Shown piece by piece: positions 6,656-6,988 of a stretch of 6,988 bases of DNA (positions are counted from its first letter, which is position 1; the number at the start of each line of letters is the position of its first letter). The stretch lies in NCBI GenBank assembly GCA_020445165.1, contig JAGRHE010000152.1:1-6988 (forward strand), given 5' to 3'. Made by a program: the position numbers and the translations under genes. The notes under the pieces were generated by a model. It was not told the DNA's origin, searched no databases, and was given only the letters and a program-made list of their open reading frames with translations. The DNA is from Gammaproteobacteria bacterium. GTDB taxonomy: Bacteria; Pseudomonadota; Gammaproteobacteria; Chromatiales; Sedimenticolaceae.

Positions 6656-6988
6656 CACCTCGCCTTTTTGGGGAAGCGTTGCGGTTACTATATGAATTCG
6701 CGGAACGTAAGAAGCAAGCCAAAGCGCTCGTAAAGATGTTTTATGCGAAAGACCTACGCTGCTTGTTCGAAGATGAAGAAAACGGATATTCCTCGCCCAG
6801 TATCGACTATCAGGAAAAGCTGAACAGAATTATTGCGAATCGCAATGAGAGAGAGCTGGATTGGGCCAATAACAGCAAACGCAAGATATTCGAAAACATC
6901 GTTCGCGAAGTTATTGAACGGATGTCGGAAGAAGCTGAATCAAGAAAGTCAGCTCACGAAACCTGGCGCCTAAAGCAGCAAATCGAAG
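6604..6988 (+). CDS. Unrecognised charged helical protein, partial at the right edge, start uncertain
   Basis: I do not recognise this protein. One plus-strand frame is open from inside the IS30 region to the window end, while the other two plus frames hit stops at 6691-6695 and 6732-6735. The product reads RLFGEALRLLYEFAERKKQA from 6661, then FYAKDLRCLFEDEENGYSS, and later FENIVREVIERMSEEAESRK. It is rich in Glu, Lys and Arg with regularly placed Leu, Ile and Phe, as in long amphipathic or coiled-coil helices. There is no signal peptide or membrane helix. The first in-frame ATG (6604) overlaps the transposase start codon on the palindrome CATG; its GAGGTGA lies 14 bases upstream, too far to be convincing. 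Other in-frame starts (GTG 6628, TTG 6679, ATG 6736) have weak or no ribosome sites. The likeliest reading is a gene whose 5' end was lost or displaced by the IS. G+C is about 45% (149 of 328), and AGA arginine codons occur three times. Confidence 0.55.
   Translation, partial: MTDSLYLPVQRSSQYPRSPRLFGEALRLLYEFAERKKQAKALVKMFYAKDLRCLFEDEENGYSSPSIDYQEKLNRIIANRNERELDWANNSKRKIFENIVREVIERMSEEAESRKSAHETWRLKQQIE

Noticed and set aside
5591..6680. Terminal inverted repeats of the IS30 element
   Set aside because: I compared the left flank with the reverse complement of the right flank. I found only short matches (TGCA-CG and a GGTATTG/GGATACTG resemblance), no better than chance over 20-25 positions.

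Overview
The window is bacterial chromosome, most likely from a GC-rich gammaproteobacterium. This rests on the Hsp33 gene, the codon bias toward G/C in third positions, and the style of the surface-polysaccharide genes; genus is not resolved. Most of it (1 to about 5415) is GC-rich. The right part is different: 5451-5640 and 6661-6988 are each about 45% G+C by my count, and an IS30-family insertion sequence lies between them.

Layout. A minus-strand gene for the redox-activated chaperone Hsp33 (hslO, 69-947) is followed, after an 85-bp divergent gap, by a closely spaced plus-strand run of three genes. These are a secreted tetratricopeptide-repeat protein (1033-1839), a DegT/DnrJ/EryC1/StrS-type PLP-dependent aminotransferase (1877-3112) and a CelD/BcsL-type GNAT acyltransferase (3143-4144). 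A minus-strand GT-B glycosyltransferase (4168-5415) converges on this run, with only 23 bp between the two stop codons. About 230 bp of AT-rich DNA without a convincing gene follows. Then comes a full-length IS30 transposase on the minus strand (5649-6605). Last is an open plus-strand reading frame that runs off the right edge and encodes a charged, probably helical protein I do not recognise.

How the genes fit together. Aminotransferase, acyltransferase and glycosyltransferase together suggest making or decorating an amino sugar or another aminated building block of a cell-surface glycan, with the secreted TPR protein acting in the periplasm. This is inferred from family membership and context; no substrate can be read from the sequence. 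hslO is a housekeeping gene that probably marks the edge of the locus. The IS30 element sits upstream of the glycosyltransferase in the same orientation, so it could affect that gene's expression. It also adjoins a frame that lacks a convincing start of its own, which fits insertion into, or rearrangement of, a recently acquired low-GC segment.

I found no CRISPR array, tRNA, rRNA or riboswitch. The least explained items are the partial right-edge reading frame and the divergent active site and extra central segment of the aminotransferase.
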